Shown here piece by piece: positions 31,840-43,018 of a stretch of DNA of 64,000 bases. Location of the stretch: positions 37,081-101,080 of the forward strand of contig NKYR01000131.1 in assembly GCA_003184365.1 (NCBI GenBank), written 5' to 3'. The notes beneath the pieces are model-generated. The model worked only from the letters and a program-made list of their open reading frames with translations. It was not told the origin of the DNA and searched no databases. A program made the position numbers and the translations under genes. The number at the start of each line of letters is the position of its first letter. Positions within the stretch are counted from its first letter, which is position 1. Source of the stretch: Evernia prunastri (taxonomy: Eukaryota; Ascomycota; Lecanoromycetes; Lecanorales; Parmeliaceae).

Positions 31840-34017
31840 ATGCCAAATAGCGTTGAGGACTATCTGCCTTTGGCTCGTGTCTGGGTATACCGCTACCGGG
31901 TCAGTCTCGGTGACGAAACCCCCTTATCGTCAGCAGCAAACAAGTTTTTGGTGCAGTACTGTGCACAGAGACAAAGAGATAGAAGGGTAATTCCCATTCT
32001 CAAAGATCAAAAAAGCTTAAAGTAAGTGGCTGTCAGCTGATCTGCATAGAAGAACAATCCTGGCGTGTCTGACACTGCAGCGCCTAAGCTTTTTTTTCAT
32101 ATGTCTAGACATTGGAGGGAACGTTGTGAAGAAAGTATTCTCACATTCGGTACCAGATTGATGATTAAACATTGACTCTAGAATAGGTACTCCTTGATTG
32201 CCTCCAGAGTGGCTCCAACAGCACACGGGAGTCTGTTGCGAGGTCTTGCCAGGGCATTGCCTTATTGGTACTCTTCACAGTCCTCCTGATAAGTTACGGC
32301 AGTTGCGTCACCTTCCTGGATATGTGGCTCTATTGAAGGAGCTGAAGATTGTGAATGAGGATTTCTTAAGCCACTTGGCGGAAATGCCCTCCATATTCTG
32401 CGTTGTCAACTTGCACAAATTGCCTCTCGTGAGTTAAAGAAAGACAGACAGCACACCTATGCGTCTAACCACTCTACAGGTTCTCAATGCGGGTAGTGCA
32501 CCTTTCCCTCTTGAAATCAGGCGACAAGGCTGTGATGAATACTTCAGCGTCACGCAAAGCACTCCTTTTAGCATGACTCAACTATACAAGGAGTGTCCGG
32601 TATTCCTCACCATTATGACGCACATTCGTGGCTGGGCTCACAGGAGTACTTTACCCACTGCAGTGATGCCACCACGTGGGGAGCAAGTGACCGTTGGTGT
32701 AAATCTGCTTAGTGTTGGTCAGTCTGATATAGCACTGTTGTTTTCTGGTGCTGACACAAGCTAGATGGTGGGGGCATTCGAGGCCTAGCAAGTCTTCTTG
32801 TAATAGAAAGGATCATGGGAGAAATTGCACGGATCGAGATTTCTGCGGACCCAAGCACGACTCACAGACTTAGAATCCCTGCCGATTATTTTGATCTTGC
32901 TAGTGGGACTAGCACTGGAGGGTAAATGGCCTTCTCTCATCGAATTCATTCTGCGTGACGAGTGGACTGACTCTCACGTTACAGGTTAATATGCATAATG
33001 CTTTTCCGGTTGGTGAATCTGGCTGCGGATTCAGCATCTTAGAGGCGCAAATCTCTTCACTCACAATATTTTGTATCGTTCGCTAATTCACGAGAAGCGT
33101 ATGGATGTTCAAAGTGCAATCGCCGAATACCGACGCCTTTCCCCCGAGATTTTCCACCCAAGCGTGACGAAGTACTTGGGCGCAAACATCGCCAAAACAG
33201 CCGTTGGAATGCCTTGGTTCAAGGGAAAGAATCTGGAAGCATGTGTCAAAGGGATCGTCAAGGATCGAATGTCATGGGAGGAGAAGGAATTCTTGGGGGC
33301 AGATGCTGCTGACGCTCGCCTCATTTCGAACGTTGGGAGCACTCGGGAGAACTCTTGCAAGACGTACGAACCTTTCTGCCTTGGTCTGCCCCGTCACTTA
33401 CCATTCGCTGCGTCAGATTTCTTTGCGCTTTCAAGAAAGATGGTAATAGCGCAGTTCGCCTTCAAGCTTACCCAGGTTCAGATGGAAATGCGACACCTTT
33501 CGCGAAATGTAAGATCTGGGAAGCTGCACGCGCAACGTCTGCAGCACCCTTCTACTTCCCCTAGGCCGTCGTGGAGGGCGTGAAGTTCTGGGACGGCGGC
33601 CTTGCAAACAACAATCCGGTCTTTGAGGTGTTGGCAGAACGATCACAACTTCATCCCCAGCAACCAGTAAACTGTATGATCAGCCTAGGCACCGGATTCA
33701 GCAACCGCAAGCCCTCGAAATCGACACTCGCCGTGCTGGGAAAGGGCAAACAGATCTTGAAAAATGTCACTAATGTCAACATCAACCACGAACGAGCGAG
33801 GGAGCAGCTGGGGAGCGACGGGGTTCCGTACTTCCGCTTCGACCCGAGTACAGCAGAGGACGAGATCGGTCTGGCAGATTACAAGTTGCTAAGCGCGCTG
33901 GCGGGGCATACGGAGACGTATCTTGATCGTGAGGAGGTTAAGACGCACGTCAAGCAGTGCGCGGAACTGCTATATCATCACTCCAATACGTCGCGGCAGG
34001 CCGAGGGTGAGGTGTGA
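31840..34017 (+). pseudogene. Patatin-like phospholipase with one in-frame stop
   Basis: Patatin-like enzymes hydrolyse phospholipid acyl chains with a Ser-Asp dyad. Exons ending at 32428, then 32480-32717, 32765-32921, 32985-33012, 33095-33363 and 33417-34017, join in phase. They read the oxyanion motif DGGGIRG, the nucleophile elbow GTSTGGLICIML, FLCAFKKDGNSAVRL, KIWEAARATSAAPFYFP and the Asp motif FWDGGLANNNP, so both dyad residues are present. A TAG at 33562-33564 falls between APFYFP and AVVEGVKFWDGG in otherwise continuous frame. It would remove the catalytic Asp. It could derive from CAG by a C-to-T change. The N-terminal part (about 31840-32428, for example LKIVNEDFLSHLAEMPSIF) is less certain in exon structure. 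Either a pseudogene or a sequence error. Confidence 0.75.
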
Positions 34018-34387
34018 GAAGCTGAGTCGACAGCAAAACTTCTTGTCAGCACTCGAGCCAGTACAGGCGTTAATAGGCTAGATCAGTTCGTATTCGAGGA
34101 ATGATTTGTTAGGCATTTGTTATCATTTTCAAAGGATATCTAGTATCATTATCCAATTCATCTCGACTGTGCCAGTTACCGGTTCTGTAAATCATGGTAT
34201 CATCAGATCATGGAAACTCTAAGCGGATGTCGCGCTTTTGGATTTTGTTCTCGGGGCTCTTTGCCACCATTTGACCATGAACTTGAGAGGTGAAAGTCTG
34301 AGCTAATCAATAACGCCATTGTTACTGCTCCTCGTCTGCTTCTACTCGCGACCCTGTGCACTTCCCTGTGTCCCATTCAAGCCTTCC
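34018..34387. other. Convergent intergenic region
   Basis: The 3' ends of the patatin gene and the MFS gene converge here. AT-richer than its surroundings; nothing else is recognised. Confidence 0.5.
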
Positions 34388-35824
34388 TCAATAGGTATAA
34401 CGGAATCCCTCCGTCCTTTCAATCGTCTTCTTCCCCCCTCTCTGCTTGCTGTTGGCAATGTAGAAGTACACCGAGAAAGCGAGGACAATGCCAACGATGA
34501 GGATATGGGACCCGATGGACACCCAGACCGCCGTCGGGTACCGCGGAGCCTCGGTCTGCCGGACGATGAAGCTCCCCGCAACGCCTCCGAGTCCGTTGCA
34601 AGCGGTTACGGCCGCCGCCGTCACCGCCCGCTTCCATTGACCGGTGATGTTGCTGGCTTGATAACTGTTCAGAGCTGCCCAGTTCGATATGTATGCCCCA
34701 GTTGCGAGGTAGGTGCCCACGTATCTGACTGTGACTTGGTCGGCGAAGCCAAGCATTCCGAAGCCTGCAATCAAGCATAGCGAGTTGAAAGTGATGACGG
34801 GCCCTCGAAGGCGGTACTTGTCGCCAATCCAGGACGATATCAAGACTGGAATGACCGCATAATAATACGGTGGCGCGGACAGCAATATTGCCTTGTTCGT
34901 CGAGAAGCCCATACCGCTTTGGAGGATTATGGGTAGGAAGTACGATAAGGCTGTGGAGACCAAGTTGAGAAGAAAGAACGTTGCAGCAAATCCATAGACC
35001 TTCAAGTCCAGGAAGTGCTTCAAGATTTCGGGCCATGAAAACGGAGTTGGTACAACATCCCCACGATCCTGCTGAATCCGTGCGACCGCAATCTTGGTCT
35101 CTGCCTCGTCTAGGAAGCAGAAGCTTTTTTGGGCGTTTTCGGGAAAGTCGACAATCCACCAGTACGTCGCTATACCGATGAGGCAAGCTACGAGACCCTG
35201 GACGATGAACATCCACTGCCAGCCCTTGACGCCACCTCGGCCGTCGAGGGTGTTCAAGCCAAAATTCACAATGCCTCCGGTAGCTAGAACAATGACTTCA
35301 CCACATTGCAGGAACGCAAATCGAAGCTGAAGCTCTTCCCTTCTGTACCAGGTCGATATGAGCAGGGCGAGCCCCGGGTAGATGCCACTCATAAAAATGC
35401 CCAAGAGAACTCGCATCACGATCATCTCCTTCCAGGTGTGGATGAACGCCGTGCAGAGCGTGATGAGGCCGAAGGCGAAAGTGATGACAGCGAAGAAGAT
35501 CCGAGGTCCTACTATACGCACGGCCAATGTGGCAGGAAGCTGAAAGCACACACTCGCCACGGTAAAGATGAGAATTGAAACCGAATAACGATTCCCATGA
35601 TCGAGTCCAAGGTCCTTCAGCATGCTCGTGACTGAGGCACTGGAGATGATCCCGCTATCCAGTAGATTGAGACTACATAACAGACCTGCGATGGTGCATA
35701 GCCTGAGATCGACCTTGAAAAGTAGCCTCTTAGATTTTTCAGAAGCTTCGGAATCATCTACCTGCTCTGCCTCTGAGGTAGCGGGTGGTTTGGATACTAG
35801 AGAATTGGTTTCGGAAGCCATCAT
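34388..35824 (-). CDS. Major facilitator transporter, anion:cation symporter (Dal5-like) family
   Basis: 478 residues in one exon, the usual MFS size, with about twelve hydrophobic helices. A charged cytosolic N-terminus (about 38 residues) precedes LRLCTIAGLLCSLNLLDSG, helix 1 of the ACS type. The family pattern RVLLGIFMSGIYPGLALLIS followed by TWYRREE matches the ACS signature (G...PG....s.Wy...E). A large loop (PENAQKSFCFLDEAE) separates the halves. ACS members in fungi carry organic anions such as allantoate, nicotinate, pantothenate or tartrate; the substrate here cannot be read from sequence. The upstream side holds a MITE-like inverted repeat that could influence the promoter. Confidence 0.9.
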   Translation of the reverse strand: MMASETNSLVSKPPATSEAEQVDDSEASEKSKRLLFKVDLRLCTIAGLLCSLNLLDSGIISSASVTSMLKDLGLDHGNRYSVSILIFTVASVCFQLPATLAVRIVGPRIFFAVITFAFGLITLCTAFIHTWKEMIVMRVLLGIFMSGIYPGLALLISTWYRREELQLRFAFLQCGEVIVLATGGIVNFGLNTLDGRGGVKGWQWMFIVQGLVACLIGIATYWWIVDFPENAQKSFCFLDEAETKIAVARIQQDRGDVVPTPFSWPEILKHFLDLKVYGFAATFFLLNLVSTALSYFLPIILQSGMGFSTNKAILLSAPPYYYAVIPVLISSWIGDKYRLRGPVITFNSLCLIAGFGMLGFADQVTVRYVGTYLATGAYISNWAALNSYQASNITGQWKRAVTAAAVTACNGLGGVAGSFIVRQTEAPRYPTAVWVSIGSHILIVGIVLAFSVYFYIANSKQRGGKKTIERTEGFRYTY

Positions 35825-36808
35825 GCGTGCTCTTGCTGCCTTCGAAACGATTCAGAGGGTTGAGTCTCTGTACAGAATCAGACTCATGCAATCTAAGTAT
35901 ACTTGTACGTGGTACAATTTTCATCATGAAGATTGGGGCCGCACTCGTCATGATGCATGAACTAGACAGAATCTCGAGGCATTGTGGAGAAGAAAAGCCG
36001 CCAGCCAAGCATTAGCGTGTGCAGAAAACGTTACTATTCTTGGCAATGATAGAACCTCACACACCGTTCTGTGAAAACGGCATATAATGAAAGTAACCTG
36101 TGCATAGAAACATATGGCATCGCTATTGCGACTCCAACGTTGCAGTTACTTCAATCTCCCATCCATTCTTCGTGAAGTTATACGGAATTATAACAACCAG
36201 CAGCTTCTTTTTGGGGAACCTTTTATCAGATTTGTCCGCAGCCACTAAAAGAAAGTATGTACAGTAGGTTAATAAGGTAGACGTGGTCGTGGTGTGTGGA
36301 ATTCCTTAGTGCCAAGAATGACATTGTTTTCTGCACACGCTAATAAAATAGCACCAGCCGGAAGTGTCCGAGAAGCGACCAAGGTAAAATACCAAGCCGA
36401 CCCTCCTCCCGTGTGCCTGCAAAATGATGGCATTGGGGGGTATAGGAAACGGCTTTTTCCCTAATCGAAGATCAATCCTGCTTACAATACTCACCTTTGC
36501 AATGGCATGCGGGCAGGCAGCTCAATCGTCTGTCATGGGTCGTTTTTCTTTGCAGGCACCACAGGAAAAGAGCAAATGCTCCGCCGGGCATCGGAAGAAT
36601 GCCAGCTCGGATGAAGGGAATCTAGTCGGTCCCACCCTCCTCCGAGAGGCTGATATCGAATTCTAAAGCACTACAAGATCAGCAACTCCCAACCAAATTC
36701 ACTGCAAATAGTCTGAACCGCTTCGCTCTACACTAAAGACAAGTTACCTGGAGTTTTGCACCCACAGGACCGAAAAGCGTAGAATCAACCCCTCCGACGT
36801 CCCACGCC
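35825..36808. other. Divergent intergenic region holding a MITE-like element
   Basis: This lies between the MFS gene (minus) and the acidic conserved protein (plus). Apart from the inverted-repeat element at 36011-36344, it contains an 80-codon plus frame at 36424-36666 without a recognisable domain. No other signal was found. Confidence 0.5.
36011..36344. mobile_element. MITE-like element with inverted terminal repeats
   Basis: The left end attagcgtgtgcagaaaac (36011-36029) recurs exactly, inverted, at 36326-36344, and attcttggca (36035-36044) recurs inverted at 36311-36320. That gives about 35-bp ends with a 6-bp mismatched block. The interior of about 260 bp is non-coding. The size, the ends and the lack of a gene fit a miniature inverted-repeat transposable element. 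I cannot identify a clear target-site duplication. Confidence 0.65.
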
Positions 36809-37960
36809 ATGGTGCGGTACGTCCCACCCCCAGACTACCGGAGCCTTCTGCCACCTCTTCTCGCATGCCTCCCGACAGCTTTTGTATCGCCTCGAGCACC
36901 TCCCGCCCTACTGCCTCTCCTTTCTCCCATACTCCGTCAGCGCGTTCAGCTACTCGCCGCCACCTCAACCTCCGCATCCGACTCATGGCTACCTCTCTTG
37001 TGTTGGGAATCGGAGCCCGCGCAGAGGCTCGTGGACATAGTGTCAGAAAGCGATGCCTTTGAACTACACCCCGTGTCTGGTGAAATAGACTTTGGTGACG
37101 TTGAGGACATCAGCTACAGGCGATTGGACGAAGAAACGTTACAGGCAAGGGTGAAAGTCACAGACATAGGGCTGATCATCGTATACCTTTGGTGCGAAGG
37201 AGATGGAGACGGCGGTGGCGATGGCTGGCGTGTGTCCGAGATCAGGCCGGTAGAACGAGAAACGGAAGTGGCTGCTAATAAGTGGTGTCCTACTATCGTC
37301 GACGCAGATGAGAGGGCTCAGGAGAATATGATGGAAGAAGCAATACGGCAAGGCGAGGATCATTCGGTTATGCACGGAATGAACCAATTCGACAGCGCCA
37401 TCGAGGATGAGCAGGACAATGACGATGATGATGACTACTGGGCCCAGTACGACAAAACTCCTGCACCACAAGAATTGGCTGCTCCAGTGTCAAATCCGAA
37501 CAAGCATATCAGGACTACATCGGACGCTGAATACTTCGGTCGATATGCTCAAGTGCAGCCGGAGATGGACAATGACGACCCTTCCGAAGATCGCGGAGCA
37601 ATGGGAAAGTCAACCCTGAATGGCAATACCATGGCATCTTCGATGCTCAGAGCATCCGAACCCCAAATATCTTCTTCTCAGGATGCGTACACGTTTCCTG
37701 ATGCCTCAGGGGCAGCAGTCGCGGACGAAGATATCAGTCATCCTATGGCATCACCACCAGCGGACCCAGCCACAGTTTCCAAATTGGAAGAATCAGCGGA
37801 GTCTCAGTCGATTGCAGAGGTGGCAGTAAAGCAGCACGTCAGCACAAGCATCAAAAGTCTGTTCCGTCTTTGCAGAAGCAGTGGGATGGAAAGGTCCGAG
37901 TTTGACCGGATGGTGCGAACCGAGCTGGAGACATTGACTATGATGGAAGAGGACGATTGA
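36809..37960 (+). CDS. Conserved acidic fungal protein of unknown function
   Basis: Single exon, 383 residues. The N-terminal 170 residues look globular (PPDYRSLLPPLLACLPTAFV, WLPLLCWESEPAQRLVDIV, EDISYRRLDEETLQARVKV). An acidic run with DNDDDDDYWAQYDKTP follows, then a polar, Ser-rich middle. The C-terminal helix (KSLFRLCRSSGMERSEFDRM) resembles the end of an uncharacterised family I associate with ascomycetes. There is no signal peptide or membrane segment. I assign no function; a nuclear or cytosolic location is only a guess from composition. Confidence 0.75.
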   Translation: MVRYVPPPDYRSLLPPLLACLPTAFVSPRAPPALLPLLSPILRQRVQLLAATSTSASDSWLPLLCWESEPAQRLVDIVSESDAFELHPVSGEIDFGDVEDISYRRLDEETLQARVKVTDIGLIIVYLWCEGDGDGGGDGWRVSEIRPVERETEVAANKWCPTIVDADERAQENMMEEAIRQGEDHSVMHGMNQFDSAIEDEQDNDDDDDYWAQYDKTPAPQELAAPVSNPNKHIRTTSDAEYFGRYAQVQPEMDNDDPSEDRGAMGKSTLNGNTMASSMLRASEPQISSSQDAYTFPDASGAAVADEDISHPMASPPADPATVSKLEESAESQSIAEVAVKQHVSTSIKSLFRLCRSSGMERSEFDRMVRTELETLTMMEEDD

Positions 37961-38473
37961 AAGGACGATTCAAGCTTTTCAGAAAATATCGCAAAGATAC
38001 CCCTACCTACTACTAACGACCCATCTACGCAAGATAGAGCGAGCACGCGAAATTTGATAGACTCCGTAACGAGCTACCAATTCTTGAATCTCAATATCAA
38101 TGCTATACGATCCCTCAAAACATGGTCAATTTTGTAGCTCCTAAGGTATTGCGGCTCAAAAGGACGTACAAAGGGGCATCCCTCAGCCTTACAGGGCGAC
38201 CACGAGAGTCTTGGCAAATATATTGCGGCGTAACTCTAAAAAGCTGTCTTGCTTAACTTCGTAAGGGACACGAATTCACTCCAACAACCTCAATTTCATG
38301 CTTCGTAAAGAAACGCCTTGAACAATCTAAACACACTGGCCAAAGTGTATTGCACATGAAAAATCCGTGCTGTAAGTACGGTCTTCCATGACATGCTACT
38401 CAATTCCTGGTGCCCCCTTCCGCGAAAGTCTCCTCTAACAATGCCACCTTTAGAGCCGGTCTTTACCTCCATA
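37961..38473. other. Intergenic region upstream of PMT4
   Basis: Tandem plus-strand spacing of about 0.5 kb. Two upstream in-frame ATGs of the PMT4 frame lie here (38393 and 38441) but are not needed. Nothing else is recognised. Confidence 0.5.
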
Positions 38474-40976
38474 ATGTCCTCTCCTACAGTACGGCAACGA
38501 GGGCAAAAGGACAAGAAAGCCCCTGTTTCCTCTTCCACCCCTCCAAAAACAGATGGCGATCTCAATGGGATACTGAAAGACACAAAGCTGCCCGAAGTGG
38601 TAACATCCGAATGGGACTATAAACTTGCCCTGGGCGTGATAACGCTACTGGCTTTCATCACCCGATTCTGGGGCATTGGGCATCCCAACGAGGTGGTCTT
38701 TGATGAGGTGCATTTCGGCAAGGTATGAACCCTGCATCTTTCCCCCGAGCTACTGTGCGAAGTCGCCATCCTGCAGGCTTCGGACCAAGTACGCTGACTA
38801 TGCCCATTGATAGTTCGCCTCATACTACCTTCAAAGAACATACTTTTTCGACGTCCATCCTCCCTTCGGAAAGCTTCTCTTCGCCCTCATGGGCTGGTTC
38901 GTGGGATACGATGGGCACTTTCACTTCGATAACATTGGCGATTCATACATTAGCAACAAGGTACCCTACGTCGCCTTTCGCGCCATGCCAGCCCTTCTTG
39001 GATCCTTGACAGTTCCTACGGTTTTCTTGATCATGTGGGAATCGGGCTATACACTTCCAGCTGCTGTTGTGGCAGCAGGGCTAGTTCTGTTCGACAATGC
39101 CCATATTGGCCAGACTCGACTTATCTTGCTCGATGCGACCTTGGTGTTCGCGATGTCGCTCAGTGTTCTTTGCTACATACGCTTCTTCAAAATGAGACAC
39201 GAGCCCTTCTCCCAAAAATGGTGGAAATGGCTCCTGCTCACTGGCGTCGCTATGAGCTGTGTCATATCTACCAAATACGTTGGAGTGTTCACGTTCTTCA
39301 CCGTCGGTTGTGCGGTTGCAATTGACCTTTGGGGTCTCCTGGACATCAATCGGAAAGGAGGAGCTTTGACCCTACCCGAATTCACAAAGCATTTTTTAGC
39401 ACGTTTGACTGGACTCATCCTGGTGCCTTTCCTCATCTATCTATTCTGGTTCCAAGTTCACTTCGCCATTCTGAGTAAATCCGGACCTGGAGACGAATTC
39501 ATGACTCCCGCATTCCAAGAAACTTTGAGCGACAACATGATGAGCGCACAGTCTACTAGCATTGAATACTACGACTCCATCTCAATCAGGCATAAAGAGA
39601 CGAAGACCTATCTACACAGCCATCCCGATAGGTACCCCCTTCGTTACGATGACGGACGTGTTTCCAGCCAAGGACAGCAGGTCACAGGCTACCCATTCAA
39701 TGATACCAACAACTACTGGCAAATCGTTCCGAACAGCATTGTCGATCTCTCCGATGCAAAACCCGGACTTGCTGTGCAGAGCGGCGACTTTGTCAAACTG
39801 CGGCACCTAGTGACAGATACCTACCTCCTATCACACGATGTTGCCTCGCCATATTACCCCACAAACCAGGAATTTACGACGGTAGGGCTCGATGACGCCA
39901 ATGGGGATCGGTACAACGATACATTGTTTGAAATCAAGATAGAGAATGCCAAGGGAAGGCAACAGCTCAAAAGCTTTTCAGGGCACTTCAAATTGATTCA
40001 CGCCCCCACAAGGGTTGCCATGTGGACGCACACCACTCCACTTCCTGACTGGGCTTACAAACAGGCCGAGATCAACGGAAACAAGAACATCCAGCAATCG
40101 AGCAATATCTGGTATGTGGACGAGATACCATCCATACCGGCTGACAGCCCGCGCCTTGTCAAGGAGGTTAAGAAGATCAAGCACGTGCCTTTCTTAGTGA
40201 AGTACATCGAGCTCCAACGAGCTATCTTCTACCACAACAATGCATTGACCAGTAGCCATCCCTATGCCAGTCAGCCAATTCAGTGGCCGTTCCTGCTCCG
40301 TGGTGTCAGCTTCTGGACACAGAATGATACAAGACAGCAAATATACTTCCTCGGCAATCCCATCGGCTGGTGGATCGTAAGCAGTCTGCTTGCCGTCTTT
40401 GCGGGAATCATTGGCGCAGACCAATTGTCTCAAAGGCGTGGCATTGATAGCCTTGATGAACGTAAGACAGCCGCCATCCACGTATTACTAGTATGTTGAC
40501 CCTCGACTGACCACATTGTATTTTCAGGAACCCGCTCTCGTCTCTACAACAGCACCGGGTTCTTTTTCCTCTGCTGGGCCGCCCACTATATCCCCTTCTT
40601 CATCATGGGCCGTCAACTCTTCCTTCACCACTACTTGCCTGCACATCTCGCCTCCGCTCTGGTCACCGGCGCACTCCTCGAATTCGTCTTCAACCTTGAT
40701 CCCGTTGGCCTGGATGAGAATTTCCTACAACAAACGCAAAACAAAACCCCTAGCAAGAACAAGGATCGTGGGGGCAAGAGGGTCGTCGTTCCCGCAAAGG
40801 AGCGCATGAGTGGACAGAGTATGTTGGCGCTTTGGGCTGCCAGTGGAGTCGTGATGGCCATTGTGATTGGCGGATGGTGGTACTTCCTACCGTTGACGTA
40901 CGGCAAGCCAGGCTTGAGCGCCGAGCAGGTCGTGGCGAGGAAGTGGCTCGGATACGACCTGCACTTTGCGAAATGA
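38474..40976 (+). CDS. PMT4: Dolichyl-phosphate-mannose protein O-mannosyltransferase, Pmt4 type
   Basis: An ER membrane enzyme that moves mannose from dolichyl-phosphate-mannose to Ser/Thr of secretory and membrane-anchored proteins. Exons 38474-38722, 38814-40461 and 40528-40976 give 781 residues. The GT39 start reads VVFDEVHFGKFASYYLQRTY across intron 1, then FFDVHPPFGKLL with the catalytic acidic residues in FDEVHF. Loop 5 holds three MIR repeats, recognised in YYDSISIRHKETKTYLHSH, RYPLRYDDGRVSSQGQQVTG and FVKLRHLVTDTYLLSHD. The C-terminal membrane domain includes YNSTGFFFLCWAAHYIPFFI and QLFLHHYLPAHLASAL, typical of the family. The intact QGQQVTGYPFNDTNNYW and the FASYY context favour the PMT4 subfamily, which acts as homodimers, over PMT1/PMT2. 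Confidence 0.95.
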
Positions 40977-41986
40977 GTTTCCAAGACGAAAGCCATCGAA
41001 AGCAGCGATTCCGACCAGGAGCGCCTCATTGACCTGAAAATAGTACCTTAATCCGGTAGACAGAAGGAGGAAGAAGATGGGGCCATTTCAGGAGACTGTA
41101 TCGGTAGGGTGTCCTTTGAGCGATCTAGTCGATTTAGATTTTTGTACATCATCTTGTCTCGATACGAACACGCACGATCCCGCATCTCTAGAGTGTCCCC
41201 TTAACAAAGCTTTACCCAATATCACTCACTCCATGAGCGTCTTGACAAGGGTGGTTTGGAGCAGCAGGGCCTGTTTCGTTGTGTTCATGCATCGGGGTCG
41301 TGTCCGCACCCTTCCGTCAGCCTTTCGCTTGTGTCTAAGCTCAGGGCCCTGTTGGAGCTCTGGACTTTATTTACCCTCTCTTTTTTCTCTGTTTTTTTCT
41401 CTGTTTTTTCTGTTCTGGTCTGTTCTATGTGTCCAAGAGCCTTCTTTCCGAGTAGAAGCAAAATCCAGGTGTTCGAACGCGTTTTGGTGTTCTCACTTGG
41501 GCAGTAATTTGATTATTCACACAGAATCTGTTATCCCATTTGATAGGTAACTAAGGCTTTGTACCTAGACTCTTACTGTGGGTGCAAATGGACCGAAGCG
41601 CAGTCAGAGGTCGAGGGGCAAAGTTGGGAAGAAAGTGCAAAAGGCTCAGTCCTTTAGGCTCGTTTGAGATAGAAGGATTGCCTTTATCTAAGAGTGGCTA
41701 TGAGTCTAATTATCTGAGATGATGCTTTGAGGATATCGCCTATCGCGTGGTACTTCCGCTTTTGCAACCTTCCTTGAGTGCTGTCCGACGCGCGAAACCC
41801 CGATACACGGACCAAACATTCGCTGCGAGGGACCAATAATAGCATTCGAGTTGTTTTCCTGCGAAGACGGGCCAAATGTGCGTGAGGGGTATTCACCGCT
41901 CGGTGTATCATCCTGGTTCCTTGCGCCGTCTGAGCATCTCCCATCAGAGCGGTCACGAGCAACCGTCTCCGTTTTTGTCGCCCTCT
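40977..41986. other. Intergenic region with pyrimidine-rich tract
   Basis: A T/C-rich stretch at about 41371-41426 contains two copies of a tctctgtttttt-like word. Downstream of PMT4, upstream of a secreted-protein gene. No gene is seen; frames at 41077-41550 lack any domain. Confidence 0.5.
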
Positions 41987-43018
41987 ATGGTCCACTTCTC
42001 GTTGCCGCTTCTGCTCGGCTTGGCCACCTCCAGCACGAGCGGCGCGGCGTCCCTCCCCAAAAGCCCGCCTCCGACCCCCATGAACCTGACCGAGCTCTCC
42101 TCTTCCTCCGTGACGAACACCACCTCAGTCGGCAACGGCGACGTCAGCGGCATAGACCCCCGCTTCGGCGTGCAGTACGCGCCCGGCCACATGGCCCTGC
42201 GGCCCATCTCCTGCCTGCTCAACGCCGTGAACGCGATGAGCATCCTCGCCCAGCAGGACTTCGACGGCGCCACGCTGCCCGTCGTCGCGAGCCTGCCGGC
42301 CTACCCCGACGTGGTGATCACGAGCTTCTCGCGCACGATCATGAGGCCCGAGCCCGTGCCGATCCGGTTCCTCGTGTGGGGGATATGGAGTTTCGCGCTG
42401 TTCGCGCTGGGGCATGACTCGTATCGGGATATACTGCTGACGCTGGGGTTCAACGGGGCGACGGTGGGGTTTCTACTAGTTGCGCCGCCGGATGCGCCGG
42501 GTTTAAGTCTGGCGGGTAGTAAGGACGACGACAGCGCTAAGGGTGTGGAAAGGAGATCAGCGGCGGCACGTCATGCCAGACCTCCTTTGGAGGCCCCGGA
42601 TATTCCCACCTTGATCTCCAACAGCACCGTTCTCTCTCTGACAAACACTACCACTGCCTTCAACGCGGATAACCTCCGTATACATGTCAACGCCTTCGGC
42701 CACTCCCTCACCTACCGACAGTACTTCCTTCCCGTCTTCGCAGGCCTCGACTACGTAGCGCGGTATCCGTCCAGCTCTCCAGTCGCATCGTTCACGGTGC
42801 ATCCCGCGGACACAGACACGATTGTCAAGTTCGACGGGGTCGGCACGCGTCAGGGAACAGAGGCGCCGATTTTTGAATACCAGTTTATTGCAAGTGCGTT
42901 GTGGGAGACGTCGAGGCGTATGGCACTCGCGGGGGTTTGGAGTGAGGCGAAGATAGGGTTGGAGGTTGAAGGGGTTGTTGTTGGGACTGGATGGATCCGG
43001 CTTGGGGGAGAGATTTGA
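41987..43018 (+). CDS. Predicted secreted or GPI-type protein of unknown function
   Basis: Single exon, 343 residues from MVHFSLPLLLGLATSSTSGA, a clear signal peptide. The frame is open to an upstream ATG at 41876, which would bury this signal. The mature protein has several N-glycosylation sequons (NLT, NTT, NST) and blocks FGVQYAPGHMALRPISCLLN, FSRTIMRPEPVPIRFLVWGI and FGHSLTYRQYFLPVFAGLDY, but there is no family I can name. The C-terminus (GTGWIRLGGEI) is not strongly hydrophobic, so a GPI anchor is not evident. Function is unknown. Confidence 0.75.
   Translation: MVHFSLPLLLGLATSSTSGAASLPKSPPPTPMNLTELSSSSVTNTTSVGNGDVSGIDPRFGVQYAPGHMALRPISCLLNAVNAMSILAQQDFDGATLPVVASLPAYPDVVITSFSRTIMRPEPVPIRFLVWGIWSFALFALGHDSYRDILLTLGFNGATVGFLLVAPPDAPGLSLAGSKDDDSAKGVERRSAAARHARPPLEAPDIPTLISNSTVLSLTNTTTAFNADNLRIHVNAFGHSLTYRQYFLPVFAGLDYVARYPSSSPVASFTVHPADTDTIVKFDGVGTRQGTEAPIFEYQFIASALWETSRRMALAGVWSEAKIGLEVEGVVVGTGWIRLGGEI

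Noticed and set aside
33364..33416. Apparent frame jump in the patatin gene before FLCAFKKD
   Set aside because: A 53-nt intron joins SCKT to FLCAFKKDG in phase; only the later TAG is unexplained.
36424..36666. 80-codon plus frame as a secreted peptide
   Set aside because: The hydrophobic stretch is preceded by a polar start and the rest lacks Cys or conserved pattern; insufficient evidence.
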